DNA of 64,000 nucleotides from Rhizodiscina lignyota (lineage: Eukaryota > Ascomycota > Dothideomycetes > Aulographales > Rhizodiscinaceae): positions 2,142,453-2,206,452 of the forward strand of contig ML978122.1 of NCBI GenBank assembly GCA_010015805.1, given 5' to 3'. Both the position numbers and the translations under genes were made by a program. Positions 1 to 11,259 of this stretch are shown in pieces; within the stretch, counting starts at the first letter, position 1; each line of letters opens with the position of its first letter. The notes beneath the pieces were generated by a model. The model was not told the origin of the DNA, made no database searches, and worked only from the letters and a program-made list of their open reading frames with translations.

Positions 1-1750
1 CGCACTTCTGTCCTTCTGCAACGATCGTGTGGCCGTCCACCTCGACTTCGACCTCGTGCTGCACAGTCGGTGGTCCATCCACATCGGTGGTCGTAACCTT
101 TGTGAGGTCGATCTGCGTTGCTTGATGGGTGTAGCTCAACCTGTCCTTCTCTCTGGCAGAGTTGTCCCTCTGCGAACGTGGGGACATGGTCAAGTTGATG
201 TAGTCGTTAATCTCGCCTGGAAACTCAATTTCCAAGTTCACACTAATGCGGAGGTCGAGGTCGTTGTCCGGACGTAGAATGTCGATGTCGGCGACGCGAG
301 CCTTGACGATTTTGGCGGTGATTTGGTTGGTCTTGGAATCCGTTGTGATCCGCATCTTCCGCTTATGGTTGGGATTGATGACTTGACGTGCCATTTGAGG
401 AAGCTGGAGGTATCCAGTTTGGTTGAGCTCGTAGAACGCATCAGTCTCTCTGGGATGCTTGTACGTGATAGGTACACGACCTTTCCCCATCGATAGTCGT
501 GTGGCCTCGTTCAGATACTGGTTCAGGCGCTGGTACTGTTGCGGAGTGACGCCTGACTCAAAGCGAACATCGTGAACGTTCGGTCTCAGGACGGCCTCGG
601 TTTGAATACCAAGGTCAAGACGTTCGCCAGTCATCTTGTTGATGATTTTGCCCAGCTTTGCCTCGATTTCCCAATGTGCGATCGCAGGTGGTGGAGCCCC
701 AGTTGGTGTTTGCGCGATGGATGGATCACCACCCGCGACTACATATTGCTGGAGGAAAGTCATGACAGCTCTCCTTGTTTCGTAGAATGCGGAGATGGCG
801 GCTATGTTTGGCTCTGGCATGCCGTGTGCTTGCATGCCATGTGGCTGTTGGACATGCGGCTGCTGGACATGCGGCTGCTGGACATGCGGCTGTTGGACAT
901 GCGGCTGCTGGACTTGGGACTGCGGGGGGTTTGGCTGTTCGCTGCGTTCCGGACCTCGAGCTGGCGTGGCCTCTCTGGACGATGGTCGCTGACTGTGTCC
1001 GTTCACTAGAGACTTGGAAGGGCCGTGAAATCGTCGCGAACCCACAGGTTGTCTTTGTGCCCATTTTGGAACCTCGAGATACTTTCTCTTCTTCCTAGCA
1101 GGCTGTTCTGTGACTGAAGGTGCACTTCCGGGTTCTCTTTTAATGGTAGGTGTGGGTGTTCCGTCAGGTGTTGCGGACATTTTTTCAACAGCGCCATGAT
1201 TCTGCATATCAGAACTAGCGTTGGTTGATACCGACGGTCTTTCAGGACGGATCTGTGTCTCGCCATCGAATGCAGCGTCAGCTTTACGCTTCTGACTTGT
1301 CCTGCTATCCGTGCTTTGTGCGTCGCGATCAGCAGGCGGTGCTGCCATGCTGGGGCGTGAATTAAATTCGGGTGCAGGAGGAGGGGCAGGTGTGCTGCTT
1401 TTGCGGATCGCTCGATCGCTAGGCGAGGAGAGACCCGCGGATGGCGGTGCTTGCGGATTCAAGATGTCGCGCTGGAAGTCGGGAGAAGAGTGCGCCGTAG
1501 TTGGTGTTTGACTTTGCATGATGTCTCGTTGGATTTCTGGTGATGTCCGGAGGAGAGGGGGTGGGTGGCTTTGGAGTATGCTTCGTTGCGATTCTGGAGA
1601 GAGGTCGCCAATGGAGGAGTATGCTCTTACAGGTTGCATGCGAGGAGGTGGATGAGCAAACTGGTCTGCGCTTATTGACATGCTGCGGCCTGTTGGTGCA
1701 GGCGCTTTGTTGGCGCTGCCATCGGTATTGAGTATATTCCGAAGGTCCAT
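1..1750 (-). CDS. CET1: mRNA-capping enzyme subunit beta (polynucleotide 5'-triphosphatase), 3' end beyond window
   Basis: The minus strand is open from an ATG at 1750 to the left edge, about 583 codons without a stop. The product removes the gamma phosphate from nascent pre-mRNA 5' ends, the first step of cap synthesis in the nucleus. The first ~315 residues are low complexity: a 19-residue tandem repeat (residues 51-107), basic patches, a PKWAQRQ stretch near residue 228 and a HVQQP repeat (about 279-304). The catalytic tunnel-fold domain follows. It shows the first metal-binding strand (WEIEAKLG, about 360), the segment RVADIDILRPDNDLDLRISVNLEIEF, and KDRLSY followed by HEVEVEVDG, the second Glu-x-Glu strand. 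Order and spacing match fungal Cet1/Pct1 enzymes. The WAQ stretch resembles the yeast guanylyltransferase-binding motif WAQKW; that role is inference. The gene is divergent from RPN2 and lacks only its C-terminal end. Confidence 0.9.
   Translation of the reverse strand, partial: MDLRNILNTDGSANKAPAPTGRSMSISADQFAHPPPRMQPVRAYSSIGDLSPESQRSILQSHPPPLLRTSPEIQRDIMQSQTPTTAHSSPDFQRDILNPQAPPSAGLSSPSDRAIRKSSTPAPPPAPEFNSRPSMAAPPADRDAQSTDSRTSQKRKADAAFDGETQIRPERPSVSTNASSDMQNHGAVEKMSATPDGTPTPTIKREPGSAPSVTEQPARKKRKYLEVPKWAQRQPVGSRRFHGPSKSLVNGHSQRPSSREATPARGPERSEQPNPPQSQVQQPHVQQPHVQQPHVQQPHVQQPHGMQAHGMPEPNIAAISAFYETRRAVMTFLQQYVVAGGDPSIAQTPTGAPPPAIAHWEIEAKLGKIINKMTGERLDLGIQTEAVLRPNVHDVRFESGVTPQQYQRLNQYLNEATRLSMGKGRVPITYKHPRETDAFYELNQTGYLQLPQMARQVINPNHKRKMRITTDSKTNQITAKIVKARVADIDILRPDNDLDLRISVNLEIEFPGEINDYINLTMSPRSQRDNSAREKDRLSYTHQATQIDLTKVTTTDVDGPPTVQHEVEVEVDGHTIVAEGQKC
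841..915. repeat. 15-bp minisatellite inside CET1
   Basis: Five head-to-tail copies of a 15-bp unit (plus-strand form GCGGCTGYTGGACAT) encode repeated HVQQP on the minus strand. The three central units differ at one position or none; the outer two carry extra substitutions. The unit length keeps the reading frame, so copy-number change would only alter the length of the disordered linker. Confidence 0.9.
1430..1600. repeat. 57-bp coding tandem repeat in CET1 N-terminus
   Basis: Three diverged copies of a 57-bp unit, on the minus strand 1600-1544, 1543-1487 and 1486-1430. Each encodes 19 residues starting SP(E/D)xQR(S/D)I(L/M). The exact 19-residue period was counted in the translation (residues 51, 70 and 89). 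A fourth, very weak copy may follow. Confidence 0.75.
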
Positions 1751-2618
1751 TGTGCCGCCCAGCCACCTTTTTTTTCAACAATAGCTTATTGAGTATGCCG
1801 AAATTTCTCCAGAGACAATAGTAATAAAGCGCGCGTAGCGATTTATAGATGACATGCGGAGGCTGAGGTACTTGTGACAAGATGGAGGCTGGCGGATCGC
1901 AAGCGTTACTCGCAGCGCGTGGAAAGGATGATGCGGAACTGGGATCGCACTGTCGGACTATACAATTAAAGGGTGGTAGATATCGCCCCGATGGCTACGG
2001 TAGTAATGAAATATGCGAGAAGGTGCAGATGATTCTTTGTTGAACAGTGGCCTAGGCTGCAGACCGGTTCACAGGCGGCTGGACGACGGCATGCGACCAC
2101 ATCTTCAGACGTGGCGAGACGAGGCGACTGCGCCTAATAGCTTCGACACGGTGGGGGAGGGGCGCTCATGGCGTGGCGTTGGTGTTAGCGGTGGTGATGG
2201 GCAACACACGAATATGTGGTGAAGATGAGATGCGCATGTCCTGCGCCAAGACCGTGGAGTGAAAAGTGCATTACATAAGCCGGACGTGAGTCGCGCTACC
2301 TCGTGTGCATCATTCGCGGCTGTGGTCGCCTGCACATCAACAGCAGAAGCTTTGCCAGCTCACCACCACCCAAGCAACAACATCCCTCACATCTTCTCCT
2401 TTGTTCCACACATTCGGCCCTTTCGAACTCTCCTTCATCGACCTTCTCCGACCACCTTCCCGCAGCCGAAAGGCTATCGAGGTTACTAAGCCGCGGCGTC
2501 AAACACGACTTCTTTCGGCTTCGAGCTTTGCCATCACACCACCTTCTTCACTCTACGCGCTCTTCTTGCGCTCGAATTTCCATCTACACAATATTAAACC
2601 ACCAAGGCTCGTTGCGGG
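1751..2618. promoter_or_regulatory. Shared divergent 5' region of CET1 and RPN2
   Basis: This 868-bp spacer separates the two start codons and must hold both promoters. The RPN2-proximal part (about 2330-2600) is pyrimidine-rich, as is usual for fungal 5' leaders. I found no exact copy of the yeast proteasome element GGTGGCAAA and no supportable gene. Confidence 0.6.
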
Positions 2619-5600
2619 ATGGTTGCCTTAACGTCCGCAGCCGGTCTGGTTGGCTTTCTTTCAGAGCCGGACAATGCTCTTCGGACCTTTGCTCTCGAGC
2701 GACTGAACGAGGAGATCGATCTGCTATGGCCAGAGGTATCAGGTTCGATCGGTCAGATGTAAGTGTTTGTTTTCCACGTATTACAAGTTGCTCGGCGATG
2801 GAATCCAAGCTATCGCGAGCTCTTGCCAGCTCCATCGGACAAGTCGATGATGGCAGAGCTAAAGCTCCAACGTACGATAAGAACATCGAACAGTTACTGA
2901 TGAATATCGGTCAAACAGTGAAGCACTCTACGAAGATGAAAGCTTTCCTGAGCGCGAGCTCGCTGCTCTCGTCGCGGCCAAGGTGTACTACCAGCTACAA
3001 GAATACAACGAGAGCATGGTCTTTGCGTTAGGTGCTGGAAAGCTCTTCAACCTCGATCAGCCTGGAGAGTTTGAGGACACGATAGTCGGTACGTCTACTT
3101 ATATCGCGGTTCCTGCCTTTTTCTCAACCTTCAACGGGCGAATCAAGATGTACCCAAAATCGATTACTAACACGAGATTCTTCCAGCAAAATGCGTGGAT
3201 ACCTACATCGCTCTATCTGCTATGCACAACCCTCCCACACCTGCCAGTACCGCGAATCAGCCGTTGCCGCAACTTACAACCGCGTTTCCCTCGAATGCAA
3301 ACGGTGGCGCAAGCACCTCAGCCGGCTTGACGTCACCTACGACCCCCTTCTCACAATCGACCCTTCCATCGAAATCGCTTCTCTCGCGAGTAGATTCGTC
3401 AGGTTTCGACCCATCCGTGCCTGGAGGTGGAAATGCCGGCGTTCCTGGCTCTCATCCTTCGCCTCTGGCTCTGAGCCGAAATGTACAAAAGAGCCTGCAA
3501 GCCATCATTCGGCGTCTATTCGAGAGCTGCTATGAGGTTGGAGCATACCAGCAAGTAGTTGGAATCGCTATCGAGGCGAGGAACTTGGATGTTCTCCGGG
3601 AGACAATCCTCCGCGCCAGCCAAGAGGAGAAACGACGAGGAAAGAAAGCGGCTACTGCTGCAACTGGTAAGAGCGAGGAGTTGATGGAATATGTTCTGGA
3701 TATCTGCATGAACGTCGTACAGGAGAGAGGTCTCAGAAATGAGGTACGATTTCAAAGCCACGGTGCTTTTCATTTTGTTTTACTAACAACTGGTGAAGAT
3801 TTTGCGACTCATTCTTGACCTCCTCAATGATATCCCGAATCCCGACTACTTCTCCATCGCCAAATGCGTCGTCTATCTCGATCAACATTCGATGGCTTCG
3901 AATATGCTCAAACAGTTGGTTGAGCGAGGCGATGGCCGCTCGCTCGCAGTCGCATACCAGATTTCCTTCGACCTATATGACAACGGTACCCAAGAATTCC
4001 TGACCAAGGTTATGGATGAACTACCGGAAACTGAAGAGAAAGAGCAGCCAACGGCAAATGGAGACGTCAATCATCAGCCAAAGGCCGACGGTGCTCAAGA
4101 AACAGACTCGCTGCTCGCGAACGCAGACAATAGCAACGAGGCACCCGCAACGTCAACTATTGTGTCGCGTTCAAAGCAGAAACCTCTGACAGAAGAAGAG
4201 AAGAAGGCGTTTAGCTCTATCCGCCAGATTCTCCGTGGAACGAAGAGCATTGAACTGAACCTCGAATTCCTCTTCCGGAACAATCATGCTGACCGAAATA
4301 TTCTCAACAAGGTCCGCGACAGCCTCGAGGCAAGAAACTCGATCTTCCACTCTGGCGTTACCTTTGCGAATGCCTTCATGAACTCGGGAACAGCTAGCGA
4401 CTCCTTCCTGCGCGAAAACCTCGAATGGCTCGGCAAAGCAGTCAACTGGTCCAAATTCACTGCTACAGCTGCTCTGGGCGTCATTCATCGCGGCAACATT
4501 AGCAATGGCCAGAAGTTGCTTGAGCCATACCTACCGAAGGAAACTGCAGTTGCAAATTCGGCTTACAGCCAAGGTGGTTCGCTCTATGCGCTCGGCTTGA
4601 TTTACACCAATCACGGCACTCATGTTCTGGATTACCTGCGGACGCAATTCAATAAGGCGACCGAAGAAGTAGTCCAGCATGGCGGTGCTCTCGGCCTCGG
4701 TGTTGCTGGAATGGCGACTGGATCGGATGAGATCTACGAAGAGCTTCGAAACGTGCTCTACACGGACTCCGCGATCAATGGCGAGGCCGTCGGCCTTTCT
4801 ATGGGTCTCGTCATGCTTGGCACGGGCAACATCAAGGCGCTTGAGGACATGATCCAGTATGCCCACGACACGCAGCATGAGAAGATTGTTCGTGGTCTAG
4901 CCATGGGCATGGCTCTCATCATGTATGCACGCCAGGAGGCTGCCGATGAATTGATCAACGGCTTGCTCGAGGACCCGGACCCGACTCTTCGATACGGAGG
5001 TATCATGACCATTGCGCTGGCGTACTGCGGCACTGGCAGCAACAAGGCTGTGCGGAAGCTCCTTCACGTCGCTGTGAGCGATGTCTCAGATGATGTTCGC
5101 CGCGTCGCGGTGATGTCTCTTGGTTTCGTCCTCTTCCGCAAGCCGGGTAGCGTCCCTCGTATGGTTGAGCTTCTCGCCGAGTCTTACAATCCTCACGTGC
5201 GATATGGCGCAACTATGGCATTGGGCATTGCGTGCGCTGGCACTGGTCTGGATGAAGCGGTCGACCTCCTTGAGCCAATGATGAAGGATTCTACCGACTT
5301 CGTTCGACAAGGCGCCCTGATAAGCTTGTCCATGATCATGGTGCAGCAGAATGAGGCCATGAATCCCAAGGTCGCAACCATCCGCAAGACTCTCCAGAAA
5401 GTCATTAGCGACAGACATGAGGATGCCATGGCCAAGTTTGGCTGCGCGCTCGCTCTCGGCATTATCGATGCTGGTGGCAGGAACTGCTCAATCGGCCTCC
5501 AAACCCAGACTGGAAACCTGAACATGGCAGCCATCGTTGGCATGGCCGTGTTCACGCAGTACTGGTATTGGTTCCCTCTCACACACTTCCTTGCCCTCTC

Positions 5601-6476
5601 ATTTACTCCGACCGCAATCATCGGTGTCGATCAGGAGCTCGAGATCCCGAGCTTCAAGTTCCACTCCGCGACTCGCCCGAGTATGTTCGACTACCCGCCC
5701 GAGCAGGAGATCAAGACGGAAGAGGCGCCCGAGAAGGTCAAGACCGCTGTGCTGTCGACGACGAATCAGGCGAAGCGGAGAAAGCAGTTGAAAGAGAGGC
5801 AGCAGAGGAGGGAGAGCATGGATGTCGACCCTGGACAGACGCCCACCACTCCAAAGCCAGATGAGGAGATGAAAGATGTTGAGGATGGGAAGAAGGACGA
5901 GAGCGCTGTCGTCGACGATGCAAAGGATGCGAAGGAAAAGGAGAGCACGCCGAACGGAGAGGGTAGTATCAAGAAGAAGATTGAAAAGGAGAAGGTGGGC
6001 TACGACTTGGAGAATATGAGCAGGGTACTGCCGGCACAAGTCAAGTATATCTCGTTCCCAGAAGCGAGATACGTACCGGTTAAGAAGGTGAGGAATTTAC
6101 TCCGTCTTCGTTCTACGGGGAACTATGCTAACCAAACCTACAGCCTACTGGTGGCGTAGTCCTGCTCACGGACACCAAGCCTGAAGAACCCAAGACTCTT
6201 CTCGAGCTCAAGGTCAAGAAGTCATCATCTGCTCCAGCACCAACTGCCGGTGGTGCAGGCCCTGCGGGTACGACTGGCCGCTCCCTGACTGATATGGTCA
6301 ACGATGCGTACAATGCGCGTGACAGCCAAGCTGACGCTGTCGACCCGGCTCAAGCTAATGCCGAGAACATTGCTGCAGTCCTCGGCGCCGTAGACGAGGA
6401 CGACGAAGGTGGAGAAGAAGCGGATGCACCCGCTGAATTCGACTACGAGAGCGCTGGCGAGGAAGGAGACCGGTAG
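2619..6476 (+). CDS. RPN2: 26S proteasome regulatory subunit RPN2 (PSMD1)
   Basis: Five exons, 2619-2758, 2919-3088, 3187-3743, 3799-6087 and 6144-6476, give 1162 residues with consistent splice phases. RPN2 is a scaffold of the proteasome base and binds the ATPase ring and ubiquitin receptors. The N-terminus (MVALTSAAGLVGFLSEPD), the helical segment ending in LALSRNVQKSLQAIIRRLFESC and the repeated proteasome/cyclosome units (GALGLGVAGMATGSDEIYEEL, RYGGIMTIALAYCGTGSNKAV, RYGATMALGIACAGTGLDEAV) identify it. The C-terminal part has the conserved FKFHSATRPSMFDYPP, an acidic/basic linker (about residues 920-1020) and RVLPAQVKYISFPEARYVPVKK. Fungal orthologues are about 950-1150 residues, so this is full length. 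Exon 1 ends inside an Ile codon (AT|T), supporting the first intron. Confidence 0.96.
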
Positions 6477-7768
6477 ATTAGCGGAGGAACACTTTCTTGT
6501 ATCATTGAGGCCTTCTTTAGCGCCCACGGGTTGCATTATTGGCGTCTAACTGCTTTACACCTGCCTCTCTCGGCCTACTTTCGGGGAACGTTAGGTACTC
6601 TATCCACCAGCTGCGGAAAGGACGGATATCGCTTACCCCAGAAGCGGATTACTAGATTTGTGCAATCAGGGATGCTGTAGTATAATACTCAATTTTGTGT
6701 GCCCTTCCTTATCTCGTAGTTCACTTGACGCTCTTCTGTTGTAGTGATAGGTCTCCTTAGTCCAAGGCTGTCGTGTGCCCGCCCTTACCCTGTTATTCGC
6801 TTTGCTTTCTTCTACTACTGTATCAAAATTATCGTCGGCAGATTCCGTACTGGTAAGTAACGCCTCTCTTCACATGAGTGCTACTACATACGCTCCTTCC
6901 ACTCCCCCAGATCGATATTCTTTTTACTGACCAAGGACCAATCAGATATTTGTTGAGTATTCGGCGACCAGCTGTATCATCGGTGGCTTAGTTCTTTACT
7001 CTCACCCGACCGTTCCCCGTGGTGAAGAAGGAGCGGGCCTCGCAAAGGCCGTCTTCCGCGAAACTTCATTGCGAAACATTGATCACGATAAGCTTTATAT
7101 GGGCTTTCCGATCCCGATCCAATGCGCTTCTGGGTGAAGAAGGAGCAAGCATTGCAAAGCCGTTGACGACATCAAGATGTGTACGCTCTTTCCGCGAAGT
7201 CGAATCACGATGCGCTTTGAAAGGAGATCTCGATCTCGAATACAATGCGGATTGGTGGATTCAGTGTATAAACTTTCACACAACCCAAAATGCGACTCTT
7301 TCCGTCAGCGCGTGCTTGGGCAAGAGGCTTGTGCCATCGCCGCCTGCTTGCAATCCAGCCGCAGGCGTCTTGGGCCTTTGGCCTCATGGTAGGTACATAA
7401 ATCTCTCAATATCTCTCTTGCACGCTGAGCAAAAGTCCAAATTCACACTTTGCTTCCAACACCAGCTTTTGGGCTGTGAATCCTTCATCTCCTGAACTTG
7501 TACCTGTTCGACACGTACTTTGCCCGAAATGTCTAGTGTCTCCCAAGTTGAAGAGCGAGGAGTGTTAGAGGGTGTGCTACACCTTGGTCTAAGTGGCGAG
7601 CAACACGGCCAATACGTTAGCGATGTCGCCATAAACAACACTCCGCGGCACACTCGCTTAGACTCGGAATTTTGCTCTATAATTATTCACCATGCGGAAG
7701 GGATTTCTCTTCCTCTTGCATCCTCTCTCACTACAACCGCCTCTACGAACGACGATTCATCTACCATC
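6477..7768. other. Intergenic: RPN2 3' side and terpene synthase 5' side
   Basis: About 1.3 kb without a gene I can support. It holds the RPN2 3' untranslated region and, at 7022-7254, a decayed tandem duplication (listed separately). The ORFs here have no recognisable protein features. Confidence 0.6.
7022..7254. repeat. Decayed head-to-tail tandem duplication (about 112 and 121 bp)
   Basis: Copy A (7022-7133) and copy B (7134-7254) share, in the same order, GTGAAGAAGGAGC, GCAAAG-CCGT, TTCCGCGAA, ATCACGAT-GCTTT-like, GATC-CGATC-like and AATGCG-TGG blocks. Indels and many substitutions lie between them. The copies abut directly. The region lies about 515-750 bp upstream of the terpene synthase start. 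Confidence 0.65.
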
Positions 7769-9083
7769 ATGGGCTTGCATATCGGCCAGGACTCGACTAC
7801 AAAAAAGGACTTGTACGCTGTGTTCCCAAATCTTTGGGTCAGCTTTGTGCCATGGAATCCAGCCATCAATCCGAACTACAAGCTGGTTAAGAAGGAATCG
7901 AACGCCTACATGATGGAGACTCTTGGACGCACTCTGAGCCAGTATGCGAAGCCGAGAGCTGGCAAGTTTCCCCTCTACGCGGCGATTCAGCTTCCCACTG
8001 CTTCGGCCGAGACTCTTCGGACGTGTGCAGACTGGTATGGATGGGTCTTCGAGTTCGACGATCGTAAGTTGCTTTCATAACACCCCCAATCTTCAACATA
8101 AACACAACAGATACTGGTTACGTTGGAGTTTTTACAGGTCTGCGCGCCCGCATAGAGAGTACAATTGAATACGACCTCCACACACAGACAAGGCTTTGTC
8201 TCGAACAAGCTAACACGGCGTTACTTAGAATTTGATGAGGATGGTATCTTCATCAAAGATCCCGAGAAAGGAATCAGACATGCGGAACACGTCCTCTCAG
8301 TCTTTTCTGATGATTGCGGTCTCTGGGCGGGGACATCGCCACTTAAGGAGATGTTTGCGTCGCTGTGGATGCGATTCAAGAAGGGCATGCCAAAGGGTAT
8401 GCATCCATCGTCAGTTGCACTTGTCGCAACCAGCTAATTACTGCAGATGCCCAAGAGCTGTACATCAAGCGGAACACGGAGTTCATCATGGCGCTCATCC
8501 AACAAATGAATCTGACCACGACGCCAAACTTCAAGAACCTCCAGGACTGGTTCAACTTCCGCCGCGACTCCATCGGAGTCCTCCCCGGATTCACATTCGC
8601 GCTCTACGTCCACGGTCTGACGATCAGCCGTGACATCATCGAGAGTGACCACATCCGCGAGATGGAGTACATGGCAATCGAAATCATCCTGCTGACCAAC
8701 GACATCCTCTCGTACCCGAAGGAGGGACCGGACCACATGTACAACACGACCGCCTTCCTCAAGAAGTCCCGTGGCCTCTCCACTCAAGAGGCTTTCGATG
8801 AGATCGGCCTGCTGCTCGATGAGCGGTTCAAGAAGTGGGACAGCCTCATGGCGACACTGCCGTCGTGGGGTGAGGAGAACGACCGACAGGTTCAGCTGTA
8901 CCTTGACGGCGTAAAGGGACATGTCAGCTCCAACACCAACTGGAGGTGAGCAGTATTCACACATGATGCTTTCGATAGCACAACTGACGTTGTTTTAGCT
9001 TCATGTCGCAGCGCTTCTTCGGACGCGACGGTCAGGCAGTCAAGGAGACTCGCCGCATCAAGCTTACACCTGAGCTACAGTGA
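7769..9083 (+). CDS. Class I terpene synthase (sesquiterpene-cyclase-like)
   Basis: Exons 7769-8063, 8229-8396, 8447-8945 and 8999-9083 give 348 residues, the usual size for a single-domain fungal cyclase. It should ionise a prenyl diphosphate (farnesyl diphosphate most likely) and cyclise it. The Asp-rich metal motif DDQFDE (97-102) is created by joining exons 1 and 2. The pyrophosphate-sensor Arg is R193, exactly 46 residues before the NSE triad NDILSYPKE (239-247). The C-terminal WSFMSQRFFG (320-329) has RF where these enzymes normally have RY. The start is chosen for its ACCATCATGG context and match to family N-termini; an in-frame ATG at 7520 would add unrelated sequence. Intron 1 is long (165 nt) but its ends restore the metal motif. 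Neighbours are a D-2-hydroxyacid dehydrogenase and a broken PRISE reductase; pathway membership is inference. Confidence 0.92.
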
Positions 9084-10110
9084 TCGTGGACTTGGGCCCA
9101 GGACCAAGGATTGGATGGACTTGTGCTGTGCTGTCTGGAGGTTGTCTGGACTGCTGTGACGTGACATTCAGCAGTTAATACACTTGCTTAATAATTGAAG
9201 CTTAATGTTTAATGCAATACAACATCCTTATCACGAAACGTGCATTTTCAATAAAGTACTGTGCAATGAGTGTTATATCAAGCTTTCAAACGCGCTCTCA
9301 TCTGTATCGAGGAGCAAAAGACTTTCGTGTTGCATGTGTCCAACTTTCACGGTGTTTAACTATCCTGAGAGTGACAATAATATTTGCCATACTTTCGAAA
9401 TATCGAACAGTTCTAGTATAGCCTCTATCATTAACAAAGTGTACATATTGTTCAAAGCTAAGCTACTACCATAAAAACTCCAAACAGCATAGAACACAGC
9501 CTTCTGGAGTGTTCTCGTTTGTGTTGAAAGCAGCATGTGTTCGAGTTGTGTTTGACTTGACATATGGATAGTTGCACTCGTCGGCAGGCGCGTATGTACC
9601 CATAACATAGGCCGCTAGGTACCCGACATCGGGTACACATGCACCAGCCTCGGCACGGACTGCCCTGTCGCTTCCGTGCCAATGTTTTGACTTTCCATGT
9701 GGGGAGAAAATAACGGTAAGTATTTGCATCGCATAATTTCGCTAAGTGCAAGAAGGTGTTTGAGTTATCATGTATCAACATATTTATTATAGTTACAGGA
9801 GAAGCCACCACGAAGTCGCCTCGAAGATTGGCCGATATTCATTTGTGTCAAATCCGCCAGTTCAAGCGGACTGTCTTTCCCCGGCGTGGATCCCTGATCA
9901 TCAAATCGTCGGGGGTTTCTTCTCCAAGTCTCATCTTTATTGAAAACTTCATATACAAGACAATGCGGAGTGAAATCCGAAGCAGCTTCCGTCTGGTTTT
10001 GCATCTTTCTTACTGGTCATAGTTTGCTAGTTGCTGGTCAAGACTACACGTCTTCATCTTCGCTTGTCCGCTGACCGTCTCTTCCAAGTTATTTCGTTCG
10101 TAATTTAGCG
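9084..10110. other. Intergenic, AT-rich
   Basis: About 1 kb with no gene I can support. Minus-strand ORFs at 9458-9811 and 9466-9729 overlap in different frames, and neither starts with a signal peptide or shows a known motif. Confidence 0.55.
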
Positions 10111-11259
10111 ATGTCTGCCGCCATCAAGCCTCGAGTTTTGTTCTTCAGTCCAGTGCGACATGCTCTTGGAGTATACAAAGCTCTGTCAGACGTTGCCAGA
10201 ACAGAGGTTGTAACGAGCAAGTCGCGTGAGGAGTTCTTCGAAGATGTGAAAGGGAAATATAAGGATATTCGTGTGATATACAGGACTTCTTACAGTAGTG
10301 CTGTAAGTCGACTATTCAATTGAATCCTAGTCTCATCCTGTTCTATCAATTTGTAAAGATTTTCTTCAATTTCTGATATATCGTTTTTCATCGCCAATCC
10401 ACCAAACGATAGCAATCTCACGTCAACCCACCAGGTAGCGGGACCATTCGATGCTCAGTTCATATCAAAACTACCACCGTCATTGACACACATCCATCAC
10501 ACCGGAGCCGGCTATGATCAAATAGATGTCGCGGCCTGTACAGAGAAGCGAATTACGGTCACCAATGCACCCGACGCAGTAACCGACTCGACAGCTGACT
10601 TGACTCTCTTCTTAATCATTGGAGCATTACGAAACCTGAACCAATCCCTACTCGCCCTTCGCCGCGGTGAGTTTAAGAAAGGTGACTTCGGCCACGATCC
10701 GCAAGGGAAGACGCTTGGGATTATGGGACTCGGCCGCATCGGGCGAGCTGTCGCCGCTCGCGTCAAGTCTCTGGATATGAAGATCATTTACCACAGCCGG
10801 CGGCGCATATCGCCCGAATTAGAATCAGCTGCCGATGCGAGATATGTCTCGTTTGACGAGCTCCTCGCACAGAGCGATGTCATATCAATACACACGCCAC
10901 TCAACGCGGGAACGAAACACCTCATCGGAGCCGCACAGCTAAGAAAGATGAAGAAGGGGGCAATCATTATTAACACGGCTCGCGGTGCCGTCATCGATGA
11001 AGCTGCTCTCGTGGATGCTCTTGATTCCGGACATATCGGCGGAGTCGGACTTGACGTGTTTGAGAAGGAGCCGAAGGTTCACGAAGGACTGTTGAGGAAT
11101 GAGCGTACATTGATTGTTCCGCATATGGGCACTCATAGTACAGAGACATTGGCGAAAATGGAAGCTTGGGCGATGGGAGAAGCTGAGAGAGTAATCACAG
11201 GAAGACCTTTGCGGAGCGTAGTCCCAGAGCAGCAGGGTTTAGACTTCGCCAGGCTATAG
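10111..11259 (+). CDS. D-isomer-specific 2-hydroxyacid dehydrogenase (glyoxylate/hydroxypyruvate reductase type)
   Basis: Exons 10111-10302 and 10435-11259 (intron 132 nt, phase 0) give 338 residues, normal for the family. The enzyme reduces a 2-keto acid to the D-2-hydroxy acid with NAD(P)H, probably in the cytosol. The nucleotide-binding loop is GLGRIG (162-167). The second strand ends in YHSRRR (183-188), where basic residues instead of an acidic one suggest NADPH preference. The catalytic set is complete: R247 in NTARGAVID, E276 in DVFEKEP and H294 in PHMGTHS. The substrate loop HHTGAGYDQID (85-95) is also present. It lies 1.0 kb after the terpene synthase on the same strand. A terpenoid role cannot be told from sequence; general keto-acid metabolism is equally likely. 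Confidence 0.92.

Noticed and set aside
9458-9811. Minus-strand ORF with several cysteines after the terpene synthase (possible small effector)
   Set aside because: No signal peptide, two overlapping frames compete, and no splice model gives a protein-like start.
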